Below are positions 47,690 to 60,890 of a stretch of DNA of 64,000 nt, piece after piece. Numbering within the stretch: the stretch's first letter is position 1; each line of letters begins with the position of its first letter. The DNA lies in contig JARHVA010001922.1 of assembly GCA_037957365.1 (NCBI GenBank), positions 2,882,001 to 2,946,000 on the forward strand, given 5' to 3'. The position numbers and the translations under genes are program-made. The DNA comes from Torreya grandis (lineage: Eukaryota > Streptophyta > Pinopsida > Cupressales > Taxaceae). The notes beneath the pieces were generated by a model that worked only from the letters and a program-made list of their open reading frames with translations, did not search any database and was not told where the DNA came from.

Positions 47690-49378
47690 GAACTGTGTAA
47701 ATTTGTATATACAAAATATGAATTGTGGGTTAAAAGGATATAAAACACAATTGTTAATCTATAATTAACATTTGCTTATAATCATAATGAGTTAGATATA
47801 ATGATGAAGTCTAAATTATATAGTATATGGGATACTCTAATTTATGGACAATGATTTTTCTGATTGGATTATAACATATACTATGCATATTTTGATTGAT
47901 TGTTGACTTATTTCATTATGTACACAACTGAGTATGTTATAGGTATACAAATATATATGGAATATATATAATTAATTGATGTAGTACAAATCTAAAATAT
48001 ATATACACAAACACACTCAGATAATGCCTCAAAATATTGCATGATATAATAAATATATATGGGCGTATTTGTCATTTAAGTTATCTTAGCTGAGTTATAT
48101 ATACATTGGATAGTTTAATGGAACATTTTAATTTGAAGTATTTGAGATTTAATAACAGTCATTTTAATGTTGTTGTATTAATATGAACTTGTTAATGTAC
48201 TTATAGTACGTGAATATTAAGTTGTGAATTAATGTTATTAAATGGATGAAATAACATTCAAAGTTACATGATATTATTCAGTAATTTGATGTCTAGATAA
48301 TCTCCTTACCCAGATGGTATGATTTTATTGAGGACTGCATATGAAATCTATTTATTATTCTATAATAAATTAGATGTTCTAAGATTCATTGCATTACATT
48401 TGATGGACTAAATGTATGTATTTGATATTTTCATGTTTGACACATTTTAAATATACTAATAGGTAATATTCTGCTTGAATCTATTGGTTTTTATATTATT
48501 ATATATATAATCAAATCTTGCATTAATGACCTTAAATAAGTAGTGTGATATATTTCACTTGCTTTATTAGTGCCACTAATGTGTAGATATGATGTAATAC
48601 AATTGAGTAGTGTGTATGAAATTAACTGATCTTAGAGATCAATAACTATATGAAAACTTTGGCCAAGTAATATTTATATTTAAACATTGTCATTTCATAT
48701 GTTTGATATATTACATGTTTATACGATATCATGTTAGAATGGATTTATTTATGGTATATATCATGTATTAGTTAGCTTAAAACACATGCGTTTTAGTTTG
48801 TCACTATGGATTCCCACACCATCATTATATACCCATCCATGAAGGGAGTGCCATTCTCTAGTTGGGAGATAGTGTAGGGGATCGATGGTCCATGGTTGGT
48901 ATGAAAAAGCACCCAGATGATTCTCTCCCTCCCCACAATAGTACTACACTAGATACTAAAGTTGAGTTAGGTATGGATACTATGAGTTTGTTGAGACTCA
49001 CATGCTTCGTGGAGCTTTGTATCATTATATATTATTATTATTAAGACATTTATTGTTGTTGAAATTATATTTTTTATACATATGTACCATACAATAGTCA
49101 AATGTAATATTATATCAATCATAGTTGAAATTGTAACAATACATTTATGGATTAATGCAGTCGTTAGTTGTATATTCAACATTGTATATGTCCTTGATAT
49201 AGTCATTATGATGATCATTATCTAAATTAATTAGCTATAGATTATAAGGTTAACTAAAAATAATGTATTTAGTTAAAGATCACTCTTTTTTATTTCATCG
49301 TGATGAAATCTGTTAGTTGAATTTATGTAATTAATTTAAAAAAACTTTATTCTAGTAAAATTCAGTGGGGTTGTTACA
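47690..49378 (+). repeat. 5' LTR of element D, missing its first 2.85 kb
   Basis: Matches 58250-59932 of the 3' LTR throughout and ends GTTGTTACA before the primer site. Confidence 0.87.
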
Positions 49379-49381
49379 TTA

Positions 49382-49393
49382 TGGTATCAGATC
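49382..49393 (+). other. Primer binding site of element D
   Basis: TGGTATCAGATC, three bases after the LTR end; one base from the initiator-Met consensus. Confidence 0.82.
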
Positions 49394-49462
49394 CAAAGCT
49401 CAAAATCTAAGACTCAATATATCTACTAACACAAACTTATTCTCCTATTAAGTAAGAATAAG

Positions 49463-50600
49463 AATGGTGTGTGATAGACCTGGAGGTGAGGCTACCTCAA
49501 ACACTAAATATCTAGTGGATCCAAATTAGTTCACCACTGAGCAAGCTACAAAGTTGGATCAAATCTTCACAATCATGAAAGAAACTAGGTACTAAATCAT
49601 GGCCCTAGAGTAGGAAGTGTATGGGCATGTAGAGGATAATGTTTAGGAAGAACCTGAAGAGCATCCTACTAAACAAAAAAATACTCAAGAGTAGAGGTAT
49701 GAGGAAATGCCATAAGATGCAAGAGCTCAAGTAGTTGCAGAGTTGGCATGAGATATGAAAAAGGTAAATCCACCCAAGTTCGATGGAACCATTTTGAGAG
49801 ATGGAGCTAAATCATGGATGATAGATATGGAGAAATATTTCAAGATATGAAATTACTCTCAAATCACCAAAGCAATATGGGGAGTATATCAACTTGATGG
49901 TGAAGTAACAACTTGGTGGGCAAAGAAGAAGTTTGAGATGGACCTCAAATCTACCACCACAACTTGGAAATAGTTTGTGACACTATTTAGGTCATGATGG
50001 CTTCCAAAGTTGTATTTTGATCATAAGCTAATTTTTTTTAGAGTCTTAAGGAAACCTTTCTGTGAATGAATACTAGGTGCAATTCACCAAGCTCCTAAAG
50101 TATGCACCTCAGTATTAGGTGGATGAGAGGTTTAGAATCAAGAAATTCATTATGGGATTAAAACCCAAAATTGGTTGTGAGGTGGATGTGCATTGGCCAT
50201 ATACCATGGATCAGGTCTTCGAGAAGGTAGTCAAGCAAGAACATACACTAAAATCTCTTGTCCAAGTTAGAGATAAGTTCAAAAAAAAGTTTGTAAGTTT
50301 TTTAAACTGACTTTCAAAAAAAAGAACTGGAAGCAAGGGACTGGAAACTACAAGGGCCATTTCAAGAACCATAATGCTAGTTTCAATAGTAGCTTAGGGA
50401 ATAGGAAACCTAAAAATGGTTTGAAGGGAAACCAATAGTTTGGTAGGAAATGACCACTTGTAGGTTGATTTATTTGTGTAGGTGACCATTACACTCAAGA
50501 CAAGTTAGGTGGAAAGAACAAGGGTTTTACTTCTCAATAAGGAAGATTTTAGCAACAATTTCATGCAACTTTTGACAATCATTAGGCTAAATTCTAAGCT
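49463..50600 (+). pseudogene. Element D gag
   Basis: The frame opens at ATG 49463 (MVCDRPGGEA) and shows the Gypsy capsid core: VNPPKFDGTILRDGAKSW, MIDMEKYF, TTWWAKKKFEMD, and after frame changes VDERFRIKKFIMGLKPKIG (50119-50310). Lys/Asn/Gly-rich nucleocapsid sequence follows, with a degraded CVGDHYTQ-type knuckle near 50477. Stops and frameshifts are frequent. Confidence 0.75.
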
Positions 50601-50936
50601 TCACACATTGAATTGTTAAGTATTTTGTTTGATCATCTAGTTTCTATTTTTATTGACATGAAGGCTACATAATGTTTTATTATTCCTAGAATGCTTAGTA
50701 AATTTTCTAGAAAAGTTGGAGTTATGAAAAATGCATGGTCAGTACAGTATGAGATTGAGTCAAAGGTCAAGGTTGACAAGTCTCTAGTGGAAGTTAAGAT
50801 TAGGTTGCTTGAATTTACTACAGTAGTGGATCTATATGTTGCACCATTAGGGTCATATGATGTGATCCTAAGAGTTAATTGGATTACAGAGCATAAAGCT
50901 AAGGTTGAATTCTATCTAAAAAAGGTTGAGTGTTAA
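50601..50936 (+). pseudogene. Element D protease region
   Basis: The stretch LLEFTTVVDLYVAPLGSYDV and VNWITEHKAKVEF (50691-50936) is the C-terminal half of a Gypsy retropepsin, just upstream of reverse transcriptase. The Asp-Ser/Thr-Gly active site upstream is not recognisable in the degraded sequence near 50620-50690. Confidence 0.7.
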
Positions 50937-51059
50937 GATGATTTTAAAAATCATACATAGATTTAGGGTGAGAAAAGAGAGTTGAAGCTTAGGCAAATTT
51001 CTGTAATTCAACTCAAAAAGGCTCAGAAGAAGGGATGCCAAGAATTTATTATTAAAACA

Positions 51060-52030
51060 AATGAGATGAAAGAATCTAAGGATCCATCCATCAAGGATTA
51101 TCCTTTTCTAAGGAACTTTTAAGATGTGTTTTTAGAGGAATTACTTGGATTGCCACTCAAATGTGATTTTAATTTTTTGATTGACATCATACCTAGATTA
51201 GAACCACAACCAAAAGCACCATACAAGATGATAACTATTGATTTGGTTGAGTTTAAGGCTCAAATTTAGGATTTTTTTAATCAAAAAAGATGATTTGACT
51301 AAGCATGTAACCATAGGGTGCATCAGTGGTGTTTGTCAAGAAGAAGGATGGTAATCTTTGCCTATGTATTGATTATAATGTGTTGAATAAGGCGATAATA
51401 AAGAAAAAATATTTGATACCTCACATTGATGATCTCTTCTATTAGATGTGAGGGGAAATAGTATTTTCCAAGATTGATTTTAGAGTAGGGTATCATCAGA
51501 TGAGAATCCAAGATGAGCATATTCCAAATAAAATGTTTAGAACTTGATATGGGCACTACGAGTTCACAATGTTACCTTTCAGGTTGATAAATGCTTTGGC
51601 ATCATTTAAGAATCTCATGAATAGTGTGTTCAAGGATTATTTGGACCACTTTGAGTTGGTTTTTCTAGATGACATCCTCATATATTCTAAGGATAAGGAA
51701 GAACATCTTCAACATCTAGAATTGGTTTTGTATCATTTGTCAAAGCATAAGTTGTATGGCAAGTTGTCTAAGTGTGCATTTTTCCAAAAAAAAGTGCAAT
51801 ATTTGGGACACATTATCTCCATAGATAGAATATCAGTGGATCCAATAAAGATAAGAACCATAATGGAATGATCGACTCCTAAGAATGTGCATGAGGTAAG
51901 GAGTTTCATGGGATTAACATGATATTACAAGAAATTTGTTCCAAATTTCTCAAAGATAGCTAATCCAATTATCTCTCTTCAATAAAGAATCATAGATTTG
52001 TCTGGTCAAATAAGTGTGAGAAATCCTTTC
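51060..52030 (+). pseudogene. Element D reverse transcriptase
   Basis: Recognisable from DVFLEELLGLPLKCDF through LEPQPKAPYKM and IDYNVLNK (near 51368). It continues to the intact stretch at 51569-51871, with LPFRLINALASFKNLMNSVF, the catalytic VFLDDILIYSKDKEEH (the F-x-DD form of the Y-x-DD motif) and CAFFQKKVQYLGHIIS. Frame changes precede and follow this stretch. Confidence 0.88.
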
Positions 52031-52059
52031 AAGAGATAAAAAGGAGGATCACTTCAGCA

Positions 52060-53850
52060 CCAGTGTTAAGAGTTCTCAATCTTAATGGTTAATTCTTAGT
52101 GATCATAGATGCATCTAGGATGGATTTGGAGGAGTTATTATGTAAGATGATTTAGTAGTAGCATACGATTCTAGGAAACTAAAGCCTTATGAGGTGAATT
52201 ATGCCCCTCATGATTTGGATATTGTGGCAATAGTGCATGATACTACTAAACTCAAAGTGAATATCAGCTTATTAAAAACCTTAGTATCAATATCCAAACT
52301 AATAATAACTAGTGGAGTGGGGACAATATAACAACACTCTTCTTCTCACAATATTCTATGGAATTATACTATTCTAGTAGTTTTAGTATTTAACTGCATT
52401 GTTATATTATTATATATTTCTAATAGTTATAGATTTGAATGCATTGTTATAATGTTCTAGTAGTTGTAGTATTGAATTCATTATTATATTTTTATATATT
52501 GATGTTTAGAATATCAATATTAGATCCTTACTTTCATCAATCAAAGCATGCTTAATTTAGATATCACTGATTTGGATGTTAATGAAAATGTGAGGATCAT
52601 TCTCATGAAGTAGAATCTCATCTAGAATCATGAAAACAATAGGAAACTTAAGGGAAATATAAGTGTCCATTATTTCATCAACATGTATGGACATATCTTT
52701 GCATTGTTTAAGGATACTATCTTTGGACCCAAAAAAGGTATCTTCACGTCATGATAGAGGAGGATGAAGGATGTTCATTTCAAACAATAATCAAATTAGA
52801 TAGTTTTAATGATGGGGGGAAGTTTTCATTAATACATATTTATATTTAATACACATTTATGTGACAACCTTATGAATATGCATCGATTGAGATTTCTTTA
52901 TTTGAAAAATTTAGTTCCTTTGAGTAATACGATTGAGCATCAACACCCTTGATAGAATATGCACTAATTCCCTTCTTTAGGTTAAGATGGTTACACCATT
53001 TGACCTAAGTGAGATTGGATAGATTATGTATATGTTTTAGTTGTATGAATGAGATTCATTGATGTATGAATAATTCATGAGGAGTAAAGTATGTCACACA
53101 ATTTATTAGTCATGATGAGAATATATACATATACATTGATTAGTTGGATCATATATACATCTATTAGTTGGAGTAAAGTATGTCACATAGTTTATTAGTT
53201 CATGGGAAGTTTGCATATATACATATTTATATTTAATACACATTTATGTGACAACCTTATAAATATGCATTGATTGAGATTTCTTTGTTTGAAAAGGTTA
53301 GTTCCTTTGAGTAATACGATTGAGAATCAACACCCTTGATATAATATGCACTAATTCCCTTCTTTAAGTTAAGATGGTTACACCATTTGACCTAAGTGAG
53401 ATTAGATAGATTATGTATATGTTTTAGTTGTATGAATGAGATTCAGTGATGTATGAATACTTCATGAGGAGTAAAGTATGCCGCACAGTATAATATATCT
53501 AGGATGGATTTGGAGGAGTTCTTATGTAGGATGGTTTTGTAGTAGCATACGAGTCTAGGAAACTAAAGCCTTATGAGGTGAATTATGTCCCTCATGATTT
53601 GGATATTATGGAAATAGTGCATGCCTTGCAAGTTTAAAGGTATTATCTATTGGGAAAACCATTTAAGCTCAAGATTGAAAACTTGAGACTCAAGTACATA
53701 TTCACCTAACCAAACCTGAATGCACATCAGAGATGTTGGTTAAATTTTTTATCTAATTATGATTTTGATATTAACTATATCAAGGGCAAGGAGAATAAAG
53801 TTGTTGATGCTCTAAGTTGTAGGATGTACATAGAATCTTTGGATACTAGC
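52060..53850 (+). pseudogene. Element D RNase H, split by a 1.26-kb insertion
   Basis: The RNase H start (VIIDASR, FGGVI, AYDSRKLKPYEVNYAPHDL) ends at 52239. After the insert the same 127 bases recur (53497-53623) and the domain continues: YYLLGKPFKLKI, NAHQRCWLNFLSNYDFDINY, KGKENKVVDALSCR. The domain is the Gypsy RNase H with its DINYIKGKEN connection. The duplication brackets the insert at 52240-53496. Confidence 0.8.
52240..53496. other. 1,257-bp insertion inside RNase H, flanked by a 127-bp duplication
   Basis: No coding potential recognised. Its right part is a tandem duplication with 387-base offset (about 52813-53199 and 53200-53490), sharing ACATATTTATATTTAATACA and GAGTAATACGATTGAG blocks. 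The host sequence 52113-52239 is repeated at 53497-53623. Confidence 0.7.
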
Positions 53851-53979
53851 ATGAGTAATTTCCATAATCAGGTAATCAAATTCTCATCAGAAGATGAATT
53901 CTATGATTAGGTGAAGAAAACATTATCAAAGAATGCTTAGAATCCTAAGTATAAAGGATTCAAGTTAGAGAGTGATGGT

Positions 53980-55260
53980 ATTTTAAGGTATAATGGTAGG
54001 ATGTATGTGCTTGATATAGAGAATATGAGGATCATAGTGTTAAAATAAATACACAATGCCCCATATTTAGGAAATCTAGGTGTAACCAAGATGGCTTAGT
54101 TAAGACCTCTTTATTTCTAGAAAGGGATCAAGAAGGATGCAACAAATTTTGTGTCTTATTTTTAGAGTGTCAGCATGTGAAAGATAAACATGTACATCTG
54201 ATAGGATTGTTATATCCTCATGATATACTAGAATATAAGTGGTAGGTGATTAGCATGGACTTTATCCAAGGGTTGCCATTATCACAAATTCAACATGATA
54301 TGATCGTGGTTGTAGTTGACAAACTAACCAAGGTAGCTCACTTCATACTAAGAAACTTGATAGATAATGCACCTATGATTGAAAAGAGATTAATAAAAGA
54401 TGTGTATTGATTACATGGGTTTTTGAAAAATATCATTTTAGATCAAGATCTGAGAATGACTTCTAGATTTTGGTTGACTTTAAATTTAGCTATGGGTATA
54501 TAATTGAATTTCAACACTACTTATCACCCTAAAATTGATGGATTGATAGAGACTTAACTAGGTTTTAGAATATATCCTTTGTATATATTACATGGATCAA
54601 TAATATAAGTAAGAGAAGTACCTTCCATTGGTTGAGTTTACTTACAACAACTTATATCAATCAGCTTTGAAGGTGGTTCTATTTGAGGCATTATATGGAA
54701 GGAGGTGTATAACTCCAATCAATTAGGACAAGTTAGAGGATATGGTAGTCTTTAGACCTAAGATGCTTATAAAAATGGAAGAAAAAGTTAGAATAACTAG
54801 ACATAGGTTGGTTGAGGCCAATGATAAACAAAAAAGTTATGTTTATCTAAAGAGAATAGCAAGACAATTTTATATAAGTGATAAAGTATTTCTATGGGTT
54901 AAGCCTCAAAAAATCTCGATTAAATTTAGGAAGTCATCTAAAATTTCACTTGGATATGTGGGAACCTCCTAGGTTCTGGAAGTGGTCAATCATATAATGT
55001 ATAGGCTTGCATTACGACCAATTATAACCCTTTTGCATAATGTTTTCCTTGTGTCATATCTTGAAAAGTATGTTGATGATTCTTCACATGTGTTGGATTG
55101 GAATGATTTACAGGTTCTGGATCCCATGATGGTCATAGTAGAACCAATCAGAATAATTAACACTCACAAACTTAGTTTACTTAATATAGAAGTGTCATAG
55201 TGAAAGGTCTAGAGGGACCAATATTATGAAGATAGTGCCACTTGGGAGGATTATGATGAC
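53980..55260 (+). pseudogene. Element D integrase
   Basis: The N-terminal zinc-binding part is degraded (HNAPYLGNLGVTKMA). The catalytic core shows MDFIQGLPLSQ with VVVVDKLTKVAHFI, the second Asp in LDQDLRMTSRFW, and TTYHPKIDGLIET with the Glu position. After stops, the C-terminal domain is open: LVEANDKQKSYV (54742-54972) and VLEVVNHIMYRLALRP...HNVFLVSYLEKYV...DSSHVLDW (54970-55200), ending with ATWEDYDDFYRLF. All three acidic positions remain readable. Confidence 0.85.
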
Positions 55261-55383
55261 TTTTATAGGCTATTTTCATATTTGTTTACTTGATATGTTG
55301 TTGCATATTATTTAATTTTCTATTGAATAATGTTTAATATCATAACATATGTTTGAATAAGTGTCATCGAGAGGATGACCAGC

Positions 55384-55398
55384 TTTAGGGGGGAAGGA
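55384..55398 (+). other. Polypurine tract of element D
   Basis: TTTAGGGGGGAAGGA directly before the LTR start TGTCACATCCC. Confidence 0.82.
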
Positions 55399-57589
55399 TG
55401 TCACATCCCAATTTTTCTCTATACCTAATAACCTATGAATTTGTGGATTTTTATGGTTATTATTTGGTTAATATGGATTTCATATTATGATTATGGATAT
55501 TTATATGTTTCTTCATTTACATGATTGTTTAGCTATAAAGTTAGTTGTAATTGCATATTATGTACATGATGATCATGTTTATTTAGTTTATTATGACAAT
55601 ATATTATGAATTTTATATTATTTCAAGATAACTGTCTTCATTATTATGAGATGGATGCAGGATAGATCCATCCCTTAGAGTGTGATGGAGGGAGGGCATC
55701 ATCAGAGAGGGTGACATAGATGGAAGTGTTAGAGGATGATATATTAGAGACTATAAACCCATGCACACACCATACATAGTTTAATATGCATTAATTAGTT
55801 TTGATTAGATAACTTTTTAGTATGTCTTTGATTTCTAATATATTATCTGCATTTGAATGATTACTAGTATGCTTTATGTTGTGATATTGATTACCACATG
55901 ATGTTCATGTTGCTTTAGTTATGTGATTTCACTTATGGTTGTTGTACTTAGCTTATCTCGTATGTGATGTTGATATAATGATTAAGTGAATCCATGTGTG
56001 TCTTAGTATGAATCACTACTATCTTTGGATATAATTGAATGTTTTTGGGACAATGCCTTATTTGCAATACCTTATTATAGAACATAACTATGTGTGTGTT
56101 AAGTTAATTAGACTCACCATAGTTTCCATGAGTAGAAAAAGTGTTAGTTGATTGGTAACTAAACACTAATATTCTGTTAAATTTATGTTATCATAGTTGG
56201 GCATAATCTTATATTAAGTTATTGTGTTCAACAAAGATGTTAATGATTATTGGCAGGGTTTTAGTTCTTAATCATTGTTAGTATTATTATAAAAAGTGAT
56301 TATGTTGGACTAAGGTTATAATATTCATATTTATAACAATGGTTATATTGTTTAATGACTAGGTGTAGTCATTGTGTTTAGGTAATATGTTAATGACTAG
56401 TAGTGAAGGTTGATTTATTTGATAATAGTTATAATGCTTTATGACTTTGTTAAAGTTGACTGCTTAAAGCAATAATCATAATACTTAAAATGAGTTTATG
56501 AAGTCATTATGCATGCATAATTTTGAAGGGATTATAACTATTATTATATTGTTTAATCATTGGAACATTTGAGATATTAGGGTTTTTTGTTGGGTTGACT
56601 TGTGTTAACAATCTATTAAGAAAAAACCATTATTTCATTTTTGGATTTTTAGCATGATGACTATTGGTCTTCTATAAGTTAGTTTCATGTGAATATTTCT
56701 TCACCGAGTGCATGAATACCACTAGGATTTGGTCATTAAAGGGGAGTTTTTTTTGCATGAAAATAACATGAAAAAGGTTAAATGGAAAAGGAAGAGGCCT
56801 AAACAAGGACATGATACAACAGATAGAAAAGAGAAAGGGATTCAAGCTACATAGAGAAGCAATTCAAATCTTTGGCATAATATATTTCTCTTACCAGGTT
56901 GGTGTTGTATTATAATTAATATATTATGTGGACTTTTTGATAATTATAGGAAATGTTCTTAAGGGTTTTAGTTAGTTTAATTTAATTTAAATTATTAAAT
57001 GGGCTAAATATTTGGCCCTGTGAATGGCTTAGCCATCCACAAAACTAAACATATAACCCAATAAACCCTAGGGTGAATGACTTTGGTTATGAGTTCTTTA
57101 ACTTATAAAATAATCCCTGGATATAAATTCTATATATATATGTATGAATTATACTTGGGAACCTAGGGTATAACTATTCCATTAGTTATGTGTATTCACC
57201 TAGAACCTAAAGAGTCTTTGCTCAGTATTTTTATGTTGATCCAGCTAGAACACTATAAACATAAATACATGGAATTAAGTCTTAAACATGAATAGGGTAT
57301 GATTGTATAATTTGATGGGTTTAAACTCAAAATAATTAAAGATAGTTTTTAAGCCATTTCTATTATGTATGAGCATCATATTTATTGAATATTATATCAC
57401 CTTAAGTTATTATGCTAGGTTAGGGCATGGTTATGTATTACTAAAACCAAAATTTGAGTATTGAATTTTATATAGAAAACCTTCTCTAAATAATTATAAT
57501 ACATATATGGTTTAATTCCATTTATTGACTTATATAAAAGTGTATATATATATGGGTATATATATCCATCTAGACTTTATTGACCTGAT

Positions 57590-57692
<103 letters not shown>

Positions 57693-58545
57693 CAATGTAT
57701 AAATATATGGATTTAGTATAGGTTAGGTTGTGCCTGTATAAATGAATAATGCCGTATTAATATGAAGTTTGTGTCATAAATGAATGATTAGAAATTGATG
57801 GGTTTATTGTGAGATTTATGTTACATAGTGATTTAATCTTGAATGAAACCTATGGTAAAGATATAGTTGACTGGTATTTTACTACAATCTTATCGAAGGG
57901 TTTCATTTAAGAGAAATGGGGGAATTCTATAAATAATACAATATAGAAATTGTTGTGTAAGCCAGTAGTATGCATTGATAATTATATTAAAACTTAGAAA
58001 TACTTGTTGAAATTCATAGAAGTATTAGGCATAAGTCTGTTACTGGTTTGTTTAATATTCTTTATATAGATATGGATACAGGAAGGAATTATCATTTCAA
58101 TAGGATAATAAACATATTCATATCCACCTTAAATTTTAACTATATTTACTTATAATTGGTTGGGTCCATAATAAGACCATGTGCATATGGAGAATATTTT
58201 CCTTTACCTAGAAATTTGTTATAATTTGACATGGCTGAGCTGTGAACATAACTGTGTAAATTTGGATATGTAAAATATGAACCATGGGTTAAAAGGATAT
58301 AAAATGCACTCATTATTCTATACTCAATATTTGATTATAATAATAATGAGTTAGATATAATGATTAAGTCTAAATTATATAGTATATGGGATACTCTAGT
58401 TTATGGACAATGATTTATCTGATTGGAGTATAATGTATACTATACATGTTTTGACTGGTTTTTTACTTATTTCATTATATACATAATTATGTTATAGGTA
58501 TATAAATATATATGGAATACATATGATTTGTTGATGTAATACAAA

Positions 58546-58550
<5 letters not shown>

Positions 58551-58584
<34 letters not shown>
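58551..58584. repeat. (TA)n microsatellite
   Basis: About 17 TA dinucleotides in the 3' LTR of D; absent at the matching place of the 5' LTR. Confidence 0.95.
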
Positions 58585-58586
<2 letters not shown>

Positions 58587-59932
58587 GCTTCAAAATATTG
58601 CATGATATAACAAATATATATGGGTGTATTTGTCATTTGAGTTATCTTGGCTAAGTTATAGATGTGTTGGATAGTTTAATGGAACATTTTAATATGAGGT
58701 ATTTTAGATTTAATACTAGTCATTTTAATGTTATTGTATTACAATGAGCTTATTAATATACTTATAGCATGTGAATATTAAGTTGTGAATTAATTTTATT
58801 AGATGGATGGAATAAGATTTGGACTTACATGATATTATTTAGTAATTTGATGTCTAGATAATCTCCTTACCTAGATGGTATGATTTTATTAAGGATTGTT
58901 TATGAAATCTATTTATTATCCTATAATAAATTAGATGTTTTAAGATTCATTACATTACATTTGATGGATTAAATGTATGTATTTGATATTTTTGTGTTTA
59001 GCACATTTTAAATATGTCAATAGGAAATATTCTCTTGAATCTGTTGGTTTAATTTTTTTATTATATATAACCAAATATTTCATTAATAACCTTAAATAAG
59101 TAGTATGATGGATTCCACTTGCTTAATTAGTGCCACTAATGTGTAGATATGGTGTAATCTAATTGAGTGGTGTTTATGAAATTGACTGATCCTAAAGATC
59201 AATAACTATATGAAAACTTTGGCCAAAGTAATATTTATAGTTAAACATTATCATTTCATGTGTTTGTTACAGTTTACATGTTTGTATGATATCATGTTAG
59301 AACCAATTTATTTATGATATACATAATGTATTAGTTATCTTATAGCACACAAGTTCTAGTTTGTCACTCTAGATTCCCGTACCATCATTATCTATCCATC
59401 TATGAATGGAGGGCCAATCACTAGTTAAGATATATTGTAGGAAATTGATGATCCATAGTTGGTGTGGAAAAACACTCAGATGATTACTTCTATTATTATA
59501 CTATGACTACACTAAAGACTACACTTGAGATTACTTCTGGATACTACGAATTCGTTGAAACTCACATGCTCTATAGAGATTTGTATCATTGCATATTATT
59601 ATTGATGAAACTATACTTTTTTTTCATATTAAATATACAATAATTAGTTGTAATATTATATCAGTCATGGTTGAAATTGTAATAATACTTCTATGGATTA
59701 ATGCAATCTTTATTTGTATATTCAACATTTTACATGTTCTTGATATAGTCATTATGGTGATCATTAGCTAAATGGATTAGCGATATACCTTTATAAGGTT
59801 AACTAAAAATAATGTATTTAGTTAAAGATCACTCTTGTTGATTTCATTATGATGAAATTTGTTAGTTGAATTTGTTTAATTAATTTTAAAAAAAATTACC
59901 CTATTCTATTAAAACCCAATGGGGTTATTATA

Positions 59933-60660
59933 GTCCCTAAAAGTGTTTGAAATCTGAAACTAATTTAATTTTGTAATATTAGGTGCACATTGGATAGCAT
60001 ATGCACTTTAGATATAGTTTCATGCTAAAACTATGTATAAAAATGGTACCAGTGTATAGAATTTTGCCACAAATGTGTATCTAAATCATATAACTACATA
60101 ATTTGATCAATTTAAAATTATGTAAGTGTGGAGAACATGTTTCCAAAATATGCTCTCACTCTAATTTTAAATTGAAAATTGGTGTAGGTGTGGTGAATGT
60201 GAGTGAACTAATTCAAATCACACTATAAAATTGGTGAGGTTAGATAATGTAATCAATTCCAACCTATAAAATTGATAAGATTGAGTGATGAAATCACCTC
60301 AACCATACTAAAAAGTGAACCAACCATATATTAGCTCAATACAGTCCATAAAATTTCAACCTAGCAGGTGATGACAGTCCTTGAAAGTGTTTTAAATCTA
60401 AAATTGATCTAATTTTTTAATAGTAGTCACACAATACATAATATATGCACCTTAGATATGTCGTAACTAAAACTATGTATAACAATGATACAAATGTATA
60501 GAATTATGCCACAAATGTGTATCTAAATCATATAACTGTGTAGTTTAACTAATTTAAAACTATGTAAGTGTGGAGAAAATGTTTCCAAAACATGTCCCCA
60601 CTATAATATAAAACTAAAATTTGGTGTAAGTGTGAAAAACATGTTGTCAAAACATGCCCC
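59933..60660 (-). repeat. Tandem duplication in the interior of element C, 444-bp offset
   Basis: GTCCCTAAAAGTGTTTGAAA at 59933 and a diverged GTCCTTGAAAGTGTTTTAAA at 60377, with matching AAACTATGTATAA and AATGTGTATCTAAATCATA blocks following. Element B has a single diverged counterpart near 13490-13740. Confidence 0.7.
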
Positions 60661-60890
60661 TTACTACAATCAAAATTTGAGAACTGGTGTAAGTGCAAAT
60701 GTGGAGAAATTTGAAAATTGATAAAAGAGACAATGTGGAGTACATATTTCCAAAACATGCACCTATTGTAATCTAGGTATGTTTTATATTTAATAAATGT
60801 GGATAACATGTTTCCAAAACATGCCCCCACCAAGTCTGAAACTATGACAAATTTGAAGAACATGTTTCCCAAACATGCCTCCACTACAAT
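60120..60890. repeat. Array of palindromic CATGTTT-AAACATG modules
   Basis: The module ACATGTTTCCAAAACATGC followed by CCCCAC recurs with changes near 60130, 60578, 60640, 60746, 60808 and 60859. Each core is CATGTTT-CCA-AAACATG, a hairpin with 7-base arms. The spacing is irregular. The minus-strand frame at 60549-60884 is a by-product. Confidence 0.75.

Noticed and set aside
60549..60884. Minus-strand frame with repeated CFGNM/CFWKY-like units
   Set aside because: Explained by the palindromic CATGTTT modules in element C; no domain, and no such frame in B.
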